Positions 47,151-60,488 are shown, counted from the stretch's first letter. The stretch is DNA of 64,000 bases from Tubiluchus corallicola (GCA_030141605.1 JAQGDQ010000001.1:1832501-1896500), one strand, 5' to 3'. Notes: a model not told the origin generated them from the sequence alone. Translations and numbers: made by a program.

Positions 47151-50100
47151 TTAGCTAACTGCATCATTGTGTATACTGTTAGCTGTTGGTTCATTAGGCA
47201 TAATTTTCTTTGTTACATCAATGATTACATTCCAAGCATAAGTGATGTCTCTCGACTCTGATGTTCTTGCACAAATAGCAAATCGTATGTAATAAGTGTC
47301 ACGGATTCTTCCTGGAACTAGGTGTATCCTACCATCATCATTTATGGCTTTCAGTAATTTTTCATTTAGGGTATTATCACCCTGAAATATCAATGGTATC
47401 CGAGTAACTGTCACAAAATTATAATTGCTGACAAATTTGCTGTAATATCTAGTCTGATAAAACTGCATTTGACTGTATTAAAAAAGATTATCTTTGAAAT
47501 AATTTTGAAAAAAGGTTTGTTGGAGTGAAATTATGTGTTCTAGTTTACCTTCAGTTTAAAACAGACTAATCCCATCGTAACTGGTGCGATTATCTCGAAT
47601 CTTCTGTCATATTTTACTAGTGCTTCAAATTCATGTGCAAGTCCTATTTGCTGGAAAAAATATTTTGATCAACTTTTTTACTTTTTGTTATGTGCTACTT
47701 ACTGTTACAAATAAACAATCGAAATTAAAGTCTGTTATTAAATTTTCATTATAATCTTTGACACTAAGTTAATATACCTTGTGAATATGCTTTTGTAGTC
47801 CACTAACTCCATACAACCTCATTACAAACCACAGTTTTAAGGAACGAAATCTTCTACCAAGTGGAATCTGCCAGTGCTGCAATGAGAAAATTTTTCATTT
47901 CTATATCTTGTGCCAAATTCAACAAAAATAATATAAACATGTTAAACAGACTATTAAACACATTTAGTTTTGTTAAATTGAGTCCATAATTCCTGATTAT
48001 TACAAAGACTATATTTTTAAGGTGTTTTTACTGCTGCCTTTTTTTTAGCCATATCACTTACTGGTGGTAGAATGCGCGTAGAATGTAGTTTTAGCTCTAG
48101 CTTGTTTTACTGAAAATGCTTTGTCATTTTGTAAGGCTGTGATTATTATTACGTACTACTGTACAGATAAGCAAATGTAATTTAGCACTTACTCTGTAGT
48201 CAGGAACAACGCCTTGTTGTTCATGCTTAAGGTATATGGGGTCTACGCTAAATGCTTCAATGATGTCATTTTGATCCTTTATCCTGTTTGAACAAAGAAA
48301 AGAGTGCGATTAAGAACTAATTAGAAAATTTTATCCGCAATCAACACTAAAAGATGATAGTCATCTGAAGCTGCACACCTTTACCATGTGCTTGCTACAG
48401 GTTGACAAAAATGGTTAATTTGTTTACTTTTTCTTACCACATTGCTGAGCAGTCAAAGTTGACCAACAGCCATTTGTGAGGATTAAAGTTGAAAGACTGT
48501 GCAAACTACAAAGAAAATAACATTATTATTTAAGCGTACACTATTGTCAATCTGCTTAATTCAAGATTCTTCAGTATAGGCATAAGTAACAGCCACTCCC
48601 ACCTACTACAAAGACAATTAAACAAGATGTAATTAGAATTGTGAAAAGCACATTACCTACTTTTACAGACAAGCATTGTAATAACAAATTTTGTCGATAG
48701 CACAGATTATGTAAGAACAATAGGTAGCTTAAAAATAAGCTACTGTGATGATACGACTAGCCAGGCATAACTTAAATAAGACACAGTATTGACTGGGCAT
48801 CTAGTGTCTAGTGCTTAAAGTGATGCTTAGGTTATGAAAAATGTTCATTTATCACTCTATGCTTGAAATGCTTACAATATATTATATTAAAAGTATTTTA
48901 AATTGTTTGATGTTTTCGTATTAATTGAATATAAATACAGATTCTCCTTTAATGTTGTAAGGTAAACTTCTAGGTTAAAAGAAGTGCAGCTAATAAAGCG
49001 GATAGAGTAATTTTAGCCAATAGGATGTATGACGTTATAAGAAGTTTGTGCATCTGGAAACTGTGAGCGCTTCTGTCAGTAGCAGTGAAACGGGACTTAT
49101 ACTTGAATGGATCTAACGATGGCGACAAATTAGTTGTGTTTATACATATAATGCTATAAGTTGTTTATTTACGAAAATATTTATGTGTTAAAATACCTCT
49201 ACTCCATTTAATATGTATCTGTATTCATCACAGATAAATGCACTGCCTGCATATGCTGCATCTATGTGCATCCAAATGTCTTCTTTTTGACCTGTAAAAA
49301 TTATCGAAAAAAAATACAAAAAATCTCAGCTGCTGTCAAGGTTCGATTCTCCACTTTAGGAATTAAAATGTTACTCTGGAATTAGTACTGTACTCAAAAG
49401 AACCATGGTTTGCTAGCAAATGTTACACTTTGCTTCTATTTTCCAACGATAGTTAAATATTGTCCAAGCAATTACTTACACAGCGGGCCTAGTTCCAATA
49501 TGTTGTCAAAAGCACAAGAATTTGTAGTTCCCAAAGTAGCACAAAGCTAGACGAAAATAGAATTTTCCTGTTAACAATGTAGAATTAGAGAAGCCTATTT
49601 ATTTTGCCGGCTACGCATTAGAGTTAACTACGTAGTTTTATTAGTTGGACTACGTACATAGAAGAAGCACACAACACTGTCTGTTTATTATTCGACTTTA
49701 ACAGTATACTAGAATCAGCATAGGTATTTGTGATTTGCTGTGCAGACTGCAGTCACCCCACAGGCCACTGATGATATTTTACAGTACGTATATTTGTACG
49801 TACGTGATTATTGATACTTACAAAGAATGGATGTAAACCCTTCGCTTTATCTTGTTTTATTGCGATCTCAAATGGTTTTCCATGTAAAACACAGTTTTCG
49901 TCTGAAGGAAGATGCCTCATAGACACTGCACCAAGTAAGCCAGCGCGTTCCACTGATGAGTGAGACTTGTAATAAATATAATGCAAGAAACAGTTATAGC
50001 ATTGTTGAGCATCATGGTGTTTCTATTACATTACATTATAATTACATTACATTATAATACTGTTGTGGTATAACAATTTTTCTTTTGGGTACAACCAATT

Positions 50101-53100
50101 TGGCTATTTGGATTTAATGCAAAATTCAACGAGTAAAAAACTAACTTCAGAATGAGATATTTAAATAGTAGATGTCACGTGACAAAACATTAATTGCTTT
50201 TTTATTGGTCTGATCTAGTTTTATGACAAATTGTTGTACCGAGCCTGGCAGACGAGCGAAATTCAGTCTCAGACAAGTTGTTGCAAACAGATTTTACAGT
50301 CTGTGCACATTGTATTGCTAACTACCACATGTCTTAATTTTACATACCTGGTCAGATGTATAAGCAACTAGTTTAGATATAATCGTGTATTCATCCCAGT
50401 CTGGGTGGCAGTACTTGAGTTTGCGTACTGCCCTGCTCCTTGCTCCCAGAAGAGCTACAAGGGTTGCTTCACTGGCCGTTCCCTGCAAATATAGTGTAAT
50501 AACGGTGAAGGATGTTAAGTAGGCATATACGAGTAATGTCTTGATCACACACTTTTGTCTGGCTAGTGTTAAGTGCTTTCTTCAAAAGTTTAAGAAAGCT
50601 AGTTGTGTCCTAATAACATATTTAAGAAGATATTCGCTAGATTTAATGCATTAATTATATTCGAATTATGAGAGTGCTCTCCTGAAATTTGTGATTTTTA
50701 CTACATGAATAAAAAGTTGAATGGTCTTTAAGTCTCAATAACCAGATTTTATTTATTCCTGGAGCTTTTGTCCTAACGGCCTCATCAGCTAAACTGATCA
50801 CAGTAAAAAGAATACTTGTGTTCCTAACCTTCCTAACTTGAGACTTTTGGCTTAGGAGCACGAATCTTCATTTTGCGTCTGCATTTTAGAGACTCAGGTT
50901 AGGAACACAACTCTTCATTTTGTAGTAATCAGTTTAGCAGATTCACTCCCATTAAGACGAAGGTTCCTGGAATAAAGAAAATCTGTTTTTTGAGACTTTG
51001 AGGCATTCAATTTTATATTGTTGAAACAGAATAACTACTGTTGTAACTCCCTGTGTAGTACGATATTATTTTGTTATTATTAAATTGACAATTCATGCGT
51101 ATCACGACGATTTGGTTACTGGAAATTAGAGCTTGAACAAACCTGTATTACACCACCTCCTTTTCCACCACTACAAGCAAGAAATTCTTCTGGAAGACGC
51201 AACATCTTTCCTAACCAATCCATCATGGCAACTTCGAGTTCTGTACATGATGGACTTGAAGCCTGAAACGGTGATGCCGTTATTACATTTGAGTGTATTG
51301 GAGTTCATTTGGCGTGACATTTGGCTAACAGTTGCTGTAACTGCCGTGAGTTTAGTGTGCTATCTGGATGATGCCATTCTGGAGTGTGCAATTCTAAGTT
51401 TTGGCTGCCTGCGTAATGGCATTGTTTGCGGATTGTTTGCAGGCATTTGTGGAAGAGATAGCACACGTACTCACGCAGGTCGGGGTTGATTGCTTTAATG
51501 TGCTTTTCTTTGTTTACTTGCTTTTTTGTGTTAACTGCCGAAATAAACGTTTTGTTCACTATGAATAAGTTCCAAATTTTTATTTAAGCCTCTACCGCCA
51601 GTGAACGCAGCTCCAAAAAAAACCTCAGTAATAATCGAAGTGTTAAACACTTATAGTTGCTGATCAACGAAATTTGAATTTGAAAAGTATGATTGACTGA
51701 GAAACATATCTATGCTATAACAATAAGATGTGGATGCGAACACTCAACTTTGGTCGTTCAACTACACAGTTAATTGACAAAACTACATTTGAGTCATGGT
51801 ATCAGATTGTATTAGCTGAGTCAGTTAAAATTCTCAAGTATGACGCTAGGGCAAAAATGCTCAGTTTTTGTTGATTTTGACTCATTACGACAGCTTTCAT
51901 TAAGGATTTTCTACTGAGCAATCTATGAGGGATTGCTAATCATGTTGCACGACACGTGTTGTTTTTACCGAATAACTGAAAATTAATTTCGCGTCCCCGC
52001 AGTTGCGGTTTCAGTTGCAGACAATTAAATGCGTGATGCAGACACAAAGCTAAGCATCGCCCAACTATGAGATACAATGGTGGCTGAAACTTTTATTAGT
52101 AGCATAACTGTTTTGTAATGTTTGTGTTCAGTGAGAACGCGCAAACATGCAATTTTTAATTGTGCTACTTACTTTGAGCCGAATAGTAGTGACGCGTAAG
52201 AAGAAGGCAATATCTTATGAAGAGGCAAAGAGGCACCATTAAACATACAAAAGAGATAAAAGAAAGCAAATTAGTGAAGATCAATCATTCTTAATGTTTT
52301 TCACCCACTTTTAAAAGCGATTCAGTGAGAAATTTAGAAGTTCGATGCTAAAATAATTATGAAGTTTGGAAAGCGAATAGCGCATTTGGGTATTAATGCA
52401 AGCATTTAACACATTCTGGTGCAAATTGCTGAATTTTTTCCGTGCCCTGTATGCCAATTGCACTTGCTTTAGAGAGTTCGTTTTTCTCAGGAATTATACG
52501 AACGGTAAATTGTATAAATTCGCACGACTAGATATTAACCTTTTTAATTGAAATTATATCGCTAAATGGCATTAACATTTGGATTTCATGGCTCACAATT
52601 GCGTTAGTGCTTCGATTTAGACATTTTGTGTAGTTTTTGTTTTTAAATGCAATGTATATACGCCAGTATATTTGCAGCTGCTACATGAATTGGCCATATA
52701 AATGATAACGTTGCAAAACATGCCCTAAAACTTACATGAAGCAGTAAGAGAAGCTCAAAGGTAAGAGTCGTTTCTCTGGTGTTAATGTTTTTGCTCCACA
52801 CGATATCGAGAAAAGTAACCAAATAATGTGCAAAAGTTCATCAAAACTACTTGGACCGTGAAACGGCTACTCGATAATGAGCCCCCGTAATTCCGATGAT
52901 GAGCAGTAAAAAATTTTGTCGTCGTTAATCGCTGGCTAGTTATTAAGTAAGTCCAATTCGGTATCTTTTTGTGAATTAACAGCACATAAATCCGATTTCT
53001 ACAGTACCAGTTGCGCAATTAAATATTGCATATCTGTACGCCCGATTTTGGTTGAGCGGGCCAAATTGTTTTGTTAGTTGGAGCTGCAAAAAATTAGTCA

Positions 53101-53958
53101 GCTATTTTAAACTGAATGCGTCTAGCTTTGATTGAACACTGTAGAGTTTAACGAAGCAAGAATGCACATATGCACATATGTTTGTCTGTTTCTAGTTGTT
53201 TTTTATTTCATTTATTATTTTACTGTAATGTAGATGACGAAAAATAACGGATAGCAATTTACCCACGTGAATCCAATGCATCCTATTGCATCAGATAACA
53301 TGTCAGCTAAGATTCCCGGATAAGAATTACCCGTGGGAAAGTACGCATGAAATCGTGGATTATGCCAATGAGTTACCTGCAACGAGTTAAAATCTTGTAG
53401 TTCTTTAGCAAGGACAATCAGTACGCAGCTGTAGTTTGAAAAAATTCATCTTCAGGCGTGAAGAAAGTCGAAGTCATCGCAAAGGACTAACCCGAAAATG
53501 AAGCATGTATACTAAGCCAAACTCTAAAAGTACCTCTCTACATCATCTTGCTTAACATTATTCTTAATTTTGCTTGATTTATTTTATTTTGTTATCAAAG
53601 TAAATTCATGTAATAGCAGTTGTTTCTTGGTTTTTTTTTCAATATAAACATGCGAAATTCATGATTACTTGTAAGTTGTAATAAAGAGGTCGTAGCAAAT
53701 GGAATGTACATTATTGTACAGATATTAAGAGTTATTAAGGTCAATGTTGGAACTTACTCCTGGCATGATAACGCGTTCAATATCTTGGAAAACGTCTTCC
53801 CATTTTTCTGGTTCTTGTGGTGCTTCGTGAGGAATAAGTTTTTGCAGGTATCCTGGTTTTACAGTGGGAAATGGGCGCCGGTCTCGAATGTTGTCCATGT
53901 AGTCAGCTATATAGTCCACCATCTCCCTCCCACGCCGTCGAAATTCTTCTGAATCCAT
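47151..53958 (-). CDS. Aromatic-L-amino-acid decarboxylase (AADC/tyrosine decarboxylase clade), complete, 488 aa
   Basis: A PLP-dependent group II decarboxylase that makes a biogenic amine. Exons in order of translation: 53958-53758, 53376-53263, 51262-51143, 50482-50348, 49965-49822, 49546-49480, 49291-49197, 48505-48438, 48283-48193, 47876-47778, 47650-47549, 47381-47151 (TAA). It begins [20 protein letters not shown], as in AADC. By counting, the PLP-stacking His is residue 192 (SHSSVERAG), the Asp that pairs with the pyridine nitrogen is 271 (HIDAAYAG), the Schiff-base Lys is 303 (NPHKW) and the catalytic-loop Tyr is 332 (PIYLKH), the same numbers as mammalian AADC. His192 and Tyr332 together argue for decarboxylation rather than aldehyde synthesis. 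A Gly in [12 protein letters not shown] is AADC-like (histidine decarboxylase has Ser). [15 protein letters not shown] is closer to tyrosine decarboxylases, so the preferred substrate is open. Confidence 0.94.
51290..51580 (+). repeat. Unidentified element in decarboxylase intron, LTR-like 3' features
   Basis: Between decarboxylase exons 2 and 3. A more GC-balanced 200-bp stretch is followed by a T-rich block and CCGAAATAAACGTTTTGTTCA, a poly(A) signal in a context like the R/U5 part of a solo LTR. A 118-codon open frame on + covers it (51133-51489) but overlaps the real antisense exon and has no family signature. Termini and target duplication could not be defined. Confidence 0.25.
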
Positions 53959-54589
53959 GGCTTCACTAAAGTGTTAATAGTCTTAATCAAAAAAGAAAAG
54001 CGTAAAACAAATTTCAAAACACGTTAAAGAATTCTGTTGAATTGTTCTTTTACTGAAAAGCTGAAAGTAATTCTAAACAATAAAAACAATTTCGAGGAAC
54101 AAAAACTCACAGTACAGAAAACAAAAGAAAGGTGTATGTTTTAATTCGTTTCAGGATTGAAGGGATTTTTTTAGCTGAACTTATTCTTGCCATTAAGAAT
54201 GATATCCCCTTTAATTCCAAGTCTAACTGTAGTACATATATCGAAAATCGTATTAAAATTGCATTAGCTATTACATGCAACAATTTTCATTTTGAGTGGT
54301 ATCAATATTTGTAACGTAGCAAGCACAATTTCAGCTTGACATTGTTGAACATAGAAGAAGACATAAACGTTTTACAAGTATATCAGAACAAGATTTAAAA
54401 ACTGAACTTGACCGTTAGTCCTATTTGACCTTTGATTGTTTGTACAGTAATACTTTTTCGTTTTTGTATTGCAGTCTGACGTTTCAATAAATTCTTCTCT
54501 GTGTTATACGAGTAGAGCGTTTAACAGTAATGGAAAATTACTTATTTTATTCTAAGGTTAAGAAACTTTGCTGGTGCCCATCAGAGTTT

Positions 54590-55110
54590 GTAATTTTGGA
54601 TGTGGGACTTATCGAAAATTATTAAATATACTTGACATTTTCAAGATGGTCGACAAGATGGCTGTCGATACCTTATAAAAGGCCATATTTTAGCTGCTTG
54701 GGCAAGCAAAATGGTGATTTTGGTGTCTAAATATAGGTTGTCAAGTCCATTTCTGATGTTTCAAATTCTTGTGGCATCACCCCATCTAGGGTTCCAAGAC
54801 AGCTGCAGCTGCTTGAGTGATTATATTAGCAGTACTGTGGAAATAGTATGACGATTTTGATATTAAGATATAGGCTTTAAAATCAAAGGTTTTAGATAGG
54901 ATGCAATATGGTCGCATTTTCAAGATGGCCGACAGGATGGCTGGCGTTAGCTTATGAAGGTCATATTTTAACTATTACGTCAGTGAAGATTTTGGTGTAT
55001 AAATGTAGGTTTTTAAAAACCAGGACTCCATAAATGCTGCTTAAAACACTTAAGACACCGTCTCATGTAGGAAATTAAGACGGCTGCCCGGATGACCTTA
55101 GCTTCCACAG
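54590..55110 (+). repeat. Diverged tandem repeat, ~140/278-bp period
   Basis: CATTTTCAAGATGGTCGACA...GATGGCTGTCGATACCTTA at about 54636 recurs as CATTTTCAAGATGGCCGACA...GATGGCTGGCGTTAGCTTA at about 54914, 278 bp later. Inside each, GATTTTGGTGTxTAAATxTAGGTT recurs at roughly half that spacing (GATTTTGATATTAAGATATAGGCTT between them). So the basic unit is about 140 bp and neighbouring units have diverged. Confidence 0.65.
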
Positions 55111-57637
55111 AATATGAGGGTAAAGTGATAGGATTCTACACCCAGCGAAAAGATAATTGCATTACGGACAAAGTGAACAGATCATCTGCTTTAACTCCAT
55201 ACTGTCACGAAGAGGCAAACACTCGTTTTCTACGCCATCCTAGTGACTCCAGCAACCAAGGCTAAATCGCATCATGATCAATACTGTTGATGCTGCTGTT
55301 ATTGTTATAGTAGTAACCAAATGCAATGAGCTTCACATGAGTGAGCTATGGATGGAATTTGGAACAGGTAACTACCTTACGTACATAGCTTCCATTTCAT
55401 GAAATTATGAATGCTGTAGCACCTGAAATAGCAGCAGTTACGTGAGCACATGTCCTTACTGGTGCGACCAAACTTAAAAGGATAGGGAAAAAGACAGCTT
55501 GGTCAACATAACAAGTATCTGAGCAGGTAATAGGAACATTTACATCTCTAAGCAACTCTTCTAAACTGAGCAGCTGTCTCACCTCATGAAAGCGCGTGAA
55601 TGTTCTGTTGACTCTTGTACGAGAGAACTAGCACATTGTCAGTTGGTAAGTCGTATAAAAGCTTCATAAACAGTGTAAGGTCAACGAAAGTAATTCGTCC
55701 GACACCTCCCACACTGCTGGAACACACCAGACATGTGGCAATTCGAACAGAATTGTGCTAGGGCTAGGTATTGAACTGACTTGGAACAACACTGGCCATT
55801 ACAACCGGAAGCATCAAAAGCATGTCAGCCACTTATCAAGTCTTGTTGCCACCCGCCAAAGGATGCAATGCTACAGTGGATCTGATCAGATGTCAATGAA
55901 GCAAATCTCAGTGTAAAATGGTGTGTGCACTGTGTAGAAAATCTCAGTGTAACATAAGGTATTTGTGTAAACAGTTAAACGATTTTGTACAGAAATGTGC
56001 AAATACGAGTTTGTTGGTGATATATGCAAAAACGATGGGAAACCTCAGACATATGCGCCTTATGATATTGATGACACTGAAAGATGCAACGTCTAAAATG
56101 AACTGTAACGAAAAGCGTTTGAAACAAATTTATGTGACATTAAGTAATGTTTGAAAAAATAATCAGAGCATCCGTGGTATACTTTTCGCGAATTATATAA
56201 AAGTTTTAATTACTTCATATTGTCAATAAGATCAGTGGTCCGCACTGGGATGGCGATGGATGCAGTGCCCAGTTACCAGGTACTTGAACATTCAAAACTA
56301 AAAAAATTGAGAATTTTCTTTTCCAGTTACATAAGTCGTTCAAACAGGCAAGCGTACTGCTAAGTAGTATAACTTTATATGAAAGGCTTTACGGGATATA
56401 CCTTCTCCTTTAAATTAAAAATACAAAATAATAAGTTTCCGGAAATAACAGAATCTTACAAATTTTTATGATTTTGAACCATTCTTAAAAGTTTAAGGCG
56501 TTTTACTGATGCAAAAAGCATTTCTTTTTCTGATAAAATAGCAATTTTTGGAATAAAAATTAAAATAATGTCTCGGTGGAAAAAAATACAAAATGTATTT
56601 TAAGATATACCGACACCAAATTGGTCAAAAGTCACAAAAGTCATGAACACAAAAGTATATGTTGGCAAACATTTCCACCAATTGTATACATGATAGCGCG
56701 CAGCTGCGTTAAAGCAGACACGAAAGTACACTGCAAAATACATGTACTATACGTACTAGCAATATACGTACTAGCATAAAGTACATACATATAAAGCCAG
56801 ATCGAGTTGTGGGAGTGGAGCAAAAAAAGTTAAACCAGACAACACACCGTGATTGTGAAAAATTTCTACCACCATTAGCAGTTAATTTGTCGATTACCTA
56901 TAACTGTAACCTTGGTACGCATGGGCCTATGTGAAAACAGTCAAATCATTGCAACCTTTTATATATAGATTATACTTATCTTGCATATTGTAGTACAATT
57001 TTTAATGTATATAAACTTAAAAATCGTTCATGACTTACCATATAAGTTACTGAGAAGTTATTATCACTAATAACAGTCATTTACTAGCGATGCACATGTA
57101 ACTTGCTGAGTAACATAGTACGATGATAATGAAGGTACACATTTTAGAAAATGGTAATATATAGGCTTATAGGCTTAACTTCCCGTCGCCATGTTATTCA
57201 CAAAAATTTTTAGTGATTTCACGAAAGTCAGTTTAAGCTCGTTATACAAAGAAAATACAGAAAAACCGAAATTTAACAGAATAATCCAGAATAGTCTATG
57301 AATGAATTATATATGTATAGCGGTATGAGCGTATAAGGCATGTGCATATAAGTGCAGAAGCATTTCTAAAGTTCAAGGGCACAATGTAAAACTTTGTGTC
57401 TGAGTGATAGCTAGAAGCATTACCATTGGCAGTACCAATATAAATTACTACTTCAGTATTGAGGGTGCGCCCGCTGAATTTAAGCGTATCTTGAATACAA
57501 ATACAGCTGTATTGTCAATGAGTGTTTGGATTGATAGATAGAGAACTAAATCAATAATTAGCAATTTTCGCGTAAACTTGAAATGTTATGAAAAAGAGGT
57601 AAATTTTGTACACACAGTGAACGCAACGGTGTGATTC

Positions 57638-57868
57638 TTGTTTCTACGCATCCACGCAGGATGTGACTGCGCACATTTTCGAGATGTGATTACCATACAG
57701 ACGCTTTTAATCAGGCAAGAGCTTAGAGGTGATCTCATCTCAGAAATGAAGCTGTCTAAAAGATTTGTCTGTAAATGCATAGTCGCACAGAAACGCAGTA
57801 TCACTTCAGGGAAAAACGAATCTAGAGTTTTTCCCAAAGCAAAAATTGACGAATTTTTTGCACAGTAA
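57638..57868 (+). other. Unidentified coding-like open frame, 76 codons
   Basis: Not recognised. It is less AT-rich than its surroundings and starts after a possible acceptor (CATCCACGCAG). The C-terminal half is basic (KLSKRFVCKCIVAQKRSI), then KNESRVFPKAKIDEFFAQ and TAA. The opposite strand of the same stretch is open for 83 codons, so chance in a slightly GC-richer patch cannot be excluded. It could be a last exon or a transposon remnant. Confidence 0.25.
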
Positions 57869-60129
57869 ATTACGCATTAAAGTGAGATAATGATAAAGTG
57901 CTTTATGTGTTCATTGTTGTTACAACTGCGAAACACATACTATACCAGTTTTATTGCTGCAGTTTAATTTATTCTAATACATCTGTTTGATTGTTTCTCA
58001 TTAAGCGATTGCTTAATTACCCGAAAAAGTAGAACAGGTATTTCAGAGTTTTCACGTATAGAGCTGTATCACAATTACAGGGACTTCGGTACTCTCCTTA
58101 CATTATACGGTAGTTATGAAGGGCATTGTAAGTCTTATGCTGATCTTGTGATACTGAGATTTAGTCGAAATAAGCTAAAAATGGAAAACTCGATGAAACT
58201 AAATGTGCTTAATATTTAAATTAATATACAGCATTCCTGTGTGCACATTTTAATTATATTTTAACAGTGTTTGAACTGTGAAAATTGAGGTCTGCACGCA
58301 GACTAGAGTCTTATCGATCCAAATGCCAAGGTATAAGATGACACTCTTGGTGAAATTACGAAATATATTTAAGGCATTGGTTAAATTTTCAGAAATGGTG
58401 AAAGCGGCACTAGTACAATTTCCGAAAGTTTGTTTAAACCATTTTCGCGTCAAGTAATTTTTTCTTATACCCACGATTAACAAGCACTTAATTAATATCT
58501 GAAATATTGAAGTATAACTTATCTACATTAAATCATTGCGTTGCAATGATAAGGTATAGACACTACTGCTCAAACGTTTTCAAGGCTCCTATACAATTAT
58601 TTAAAATCAGTTGAGCGATGTCTTTACAATGAAAAATTTTGTGACAGAACTAGAATTAATAGTTGGAAATTTACACAGATTTGAGCCTGATGGCCAAAAA
58701 TTATAATTTTTGTGCTCCATGCATTTTTAATTCGTACATGCTTTCGTTGTAAGAAACTGCCTCCCAAAACGTTTCCACTAGCTCATTTCCAACACAGGTA
58801 GGAAAACGTGATTTCCTGCATTTTAGTAAAGAGTAGCAATAATAATAAATGCTCTGTTATAGTACATGTTTTCGGAAATAATTTACTAAGGAATATAATG
58901 TTGCGTTATTTGTTATAGATTGTGTGACTGCATACACCAAATAGTGACGTAAGGTACGGATTTGCTTGATTGGAATGAAATCTGATCTGCTGTGTAATTA
59001 AAGATAAGCCTTTGGTGATTAGACAGACGTTGACAGAGGAGTACCAAGACTGTGCCAGAGAAGCAAGGTGATGGAACAAAATGGGTTTTACACTAGACTT
59101 AATACAGGCAGTCTGCATTGTCGCCTTCAATTTATTGTTATCTTCCTCGAACCAATAAAGAAGTCTTAAATTTAAAACGAGGCGCCCGTTCAACATTAAA
59201 ATAATTTTGTGCAAGCCATTATGCTTCAATGTTCTTAGTTCAAACGCACAAAAAACTAAATAAGTGTATTTTATTGTATTGCATCTGGATTATGTTATTG
59301 CTGCTCTACTATGATCTGTAGCTTGTAATATAATGATGGAAGTTTGTGAAAAGATGACGTCTAAATCAAAGGTAATGTTGAGGGTCACAGCTGATAAAAG
59401 CTACAGAAGATTAGTATATGGAGAGCACATTGGCAATTTGTTTTGTTAGCATAGGCACTGTTTCTTGACATGTTTCATTTTTAACAAGTTGCATTAATAC
59501 ATCCGGTACTACAGGGAAATCGTTTTGTGTGTTAGCAAACCTCTGACGAAATTCCCAGACTGTTTTGCCTAGTCAAGCCGAACGCAAAAGCTGCCGTTTA
59601 CCATATTGCGTTCATTTTTTTCTTGATACATGTAAAATAATTTCTAACGTATCTTCTAACTATATATTAAAAATGTATATGATGATTGTTCTGCACTTTG
59701 CAATTACAATGCTGGTCAAATAAAGTGACCAGTGGAAGTTGGTGTCCTTATTACATTTATAGTTGAGGAATTAAAAGTGAATGCAGCCTGCAAATTTTTA
59801 TATTCTTGCTATCTCGATGTGTGTGTAAAATGTGAGTGCGTGGGAGCATGAACAAGAAAGTGAGTGGGTGAATACATGCAGGTTGTCTGTTGCTAAAACA
59901 GAAAAATGAGTTTCAACTAGCTTGAGTAATTAGATGTATATTAACTCTTAGTTAAATAAATTTTGTGCGTATTACCCACAAATTAAATGATGGTGTAAGT
60001 TCACAATTAATTAAATTCTAATATCAACCTAGAAAGTTAGAAAATGTCAAAAAATGATGGCACGAGTGAAGGTTGAACCGTGAAGGATGAACTATGAGGG
60101 ATGGACATGAACTTTTTTGATTACTGGGA

Positions 60130-60195
60130 ATACGGTGGCCTTGTGTATAAGGCGTCTGCATGTAAGCAGATGGGCCTACGTTCGAAGTCAGGCTG
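60130..60195 (+). repeat. tRNA-like sequence, possible SINE head or tRNA pseudogene
   Basis: TGGCCTTGTGTATAAGGCG resembles a polymerase III A box, and CGTTCGAAGTC 25 bp further resembles a B box (GTTCGAA). Between them TCTGC-ATGTAA-GCAGA forms a perfect 5-bp stem like an anticodon arm, but with only six loop bases. The T stem pairs poorly and an acceptor stem is not evident, so it is unlikely to be a working tRNA. Such degenerate tRNA heads are typical of SINEs. Confidence 0.4.
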
Positions 60196-60415
60196 AATTC
60201 GAACTTTTTCACATTTCCTGTCTCTCAAGTCTGGTATCAAAATTGAATTAATCGTGGGCTGGTACAATGATTTATATTTATAATATTCTTGGTATTAAGA
60301 TTTATTAATAATAAAATTACCTGAAAGCTATTCGTATTACACATATTAGCCTAAATTTAAAGGTTCAGAAAAACTTACCAAAAAAACTACTGAATTAATT
60401 TCACCGTTAGTTTCC

Positions 60416-60421
60416 TTTATT
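60416..60421 (-). promoter_or_regulatory. Poly(A) signal candidate for the minus-strand gene at 60.5 kb
   Basis: AATAAA on the minus strand (TTTATT on +), about 70 bp after the stop codon of the exon at 60489-60579. Confidence 0.4.
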
Positions 60422-60488
60422 CATCACCATAAAATCTAGATTTTTCTTTTACGGCTACATTGTTTTTCACTCAACACTAACCCACTCA

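Larger units (their letters stand above)
53959..60488. other. Intergenic region upstream of the decarboxylase
   Basis: The first few hundred bp would be the decarboxylase promoter/5'UTR; no TATA element stands out. It then holds a diverged tandem repeat (54590-55110), moderately GC-balanced but unrecognisable sequence at 55150-55900, a coding-like open stretch at 57638-57868, a 16-nt match to the 5' part of LSU rRNA at 57470, and a tRNA-like sequence at 60130-60195. The remainder (56160-57430, 57900-60100) shows nothing I can name. Confidence 0.6.

Noticed and set aside
53704-53952. 82-codon + strand frame
   Set aside because: It is the shadow of the first decarboxylase exon on the minus strand.
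55397-55582. 61-codon minus-strand frame with hydrophobic stretch
   Set aside because: It looks protein-like at first sight, but no splice sites, homology or continuing frame were found; possibly an old transposon fragment.
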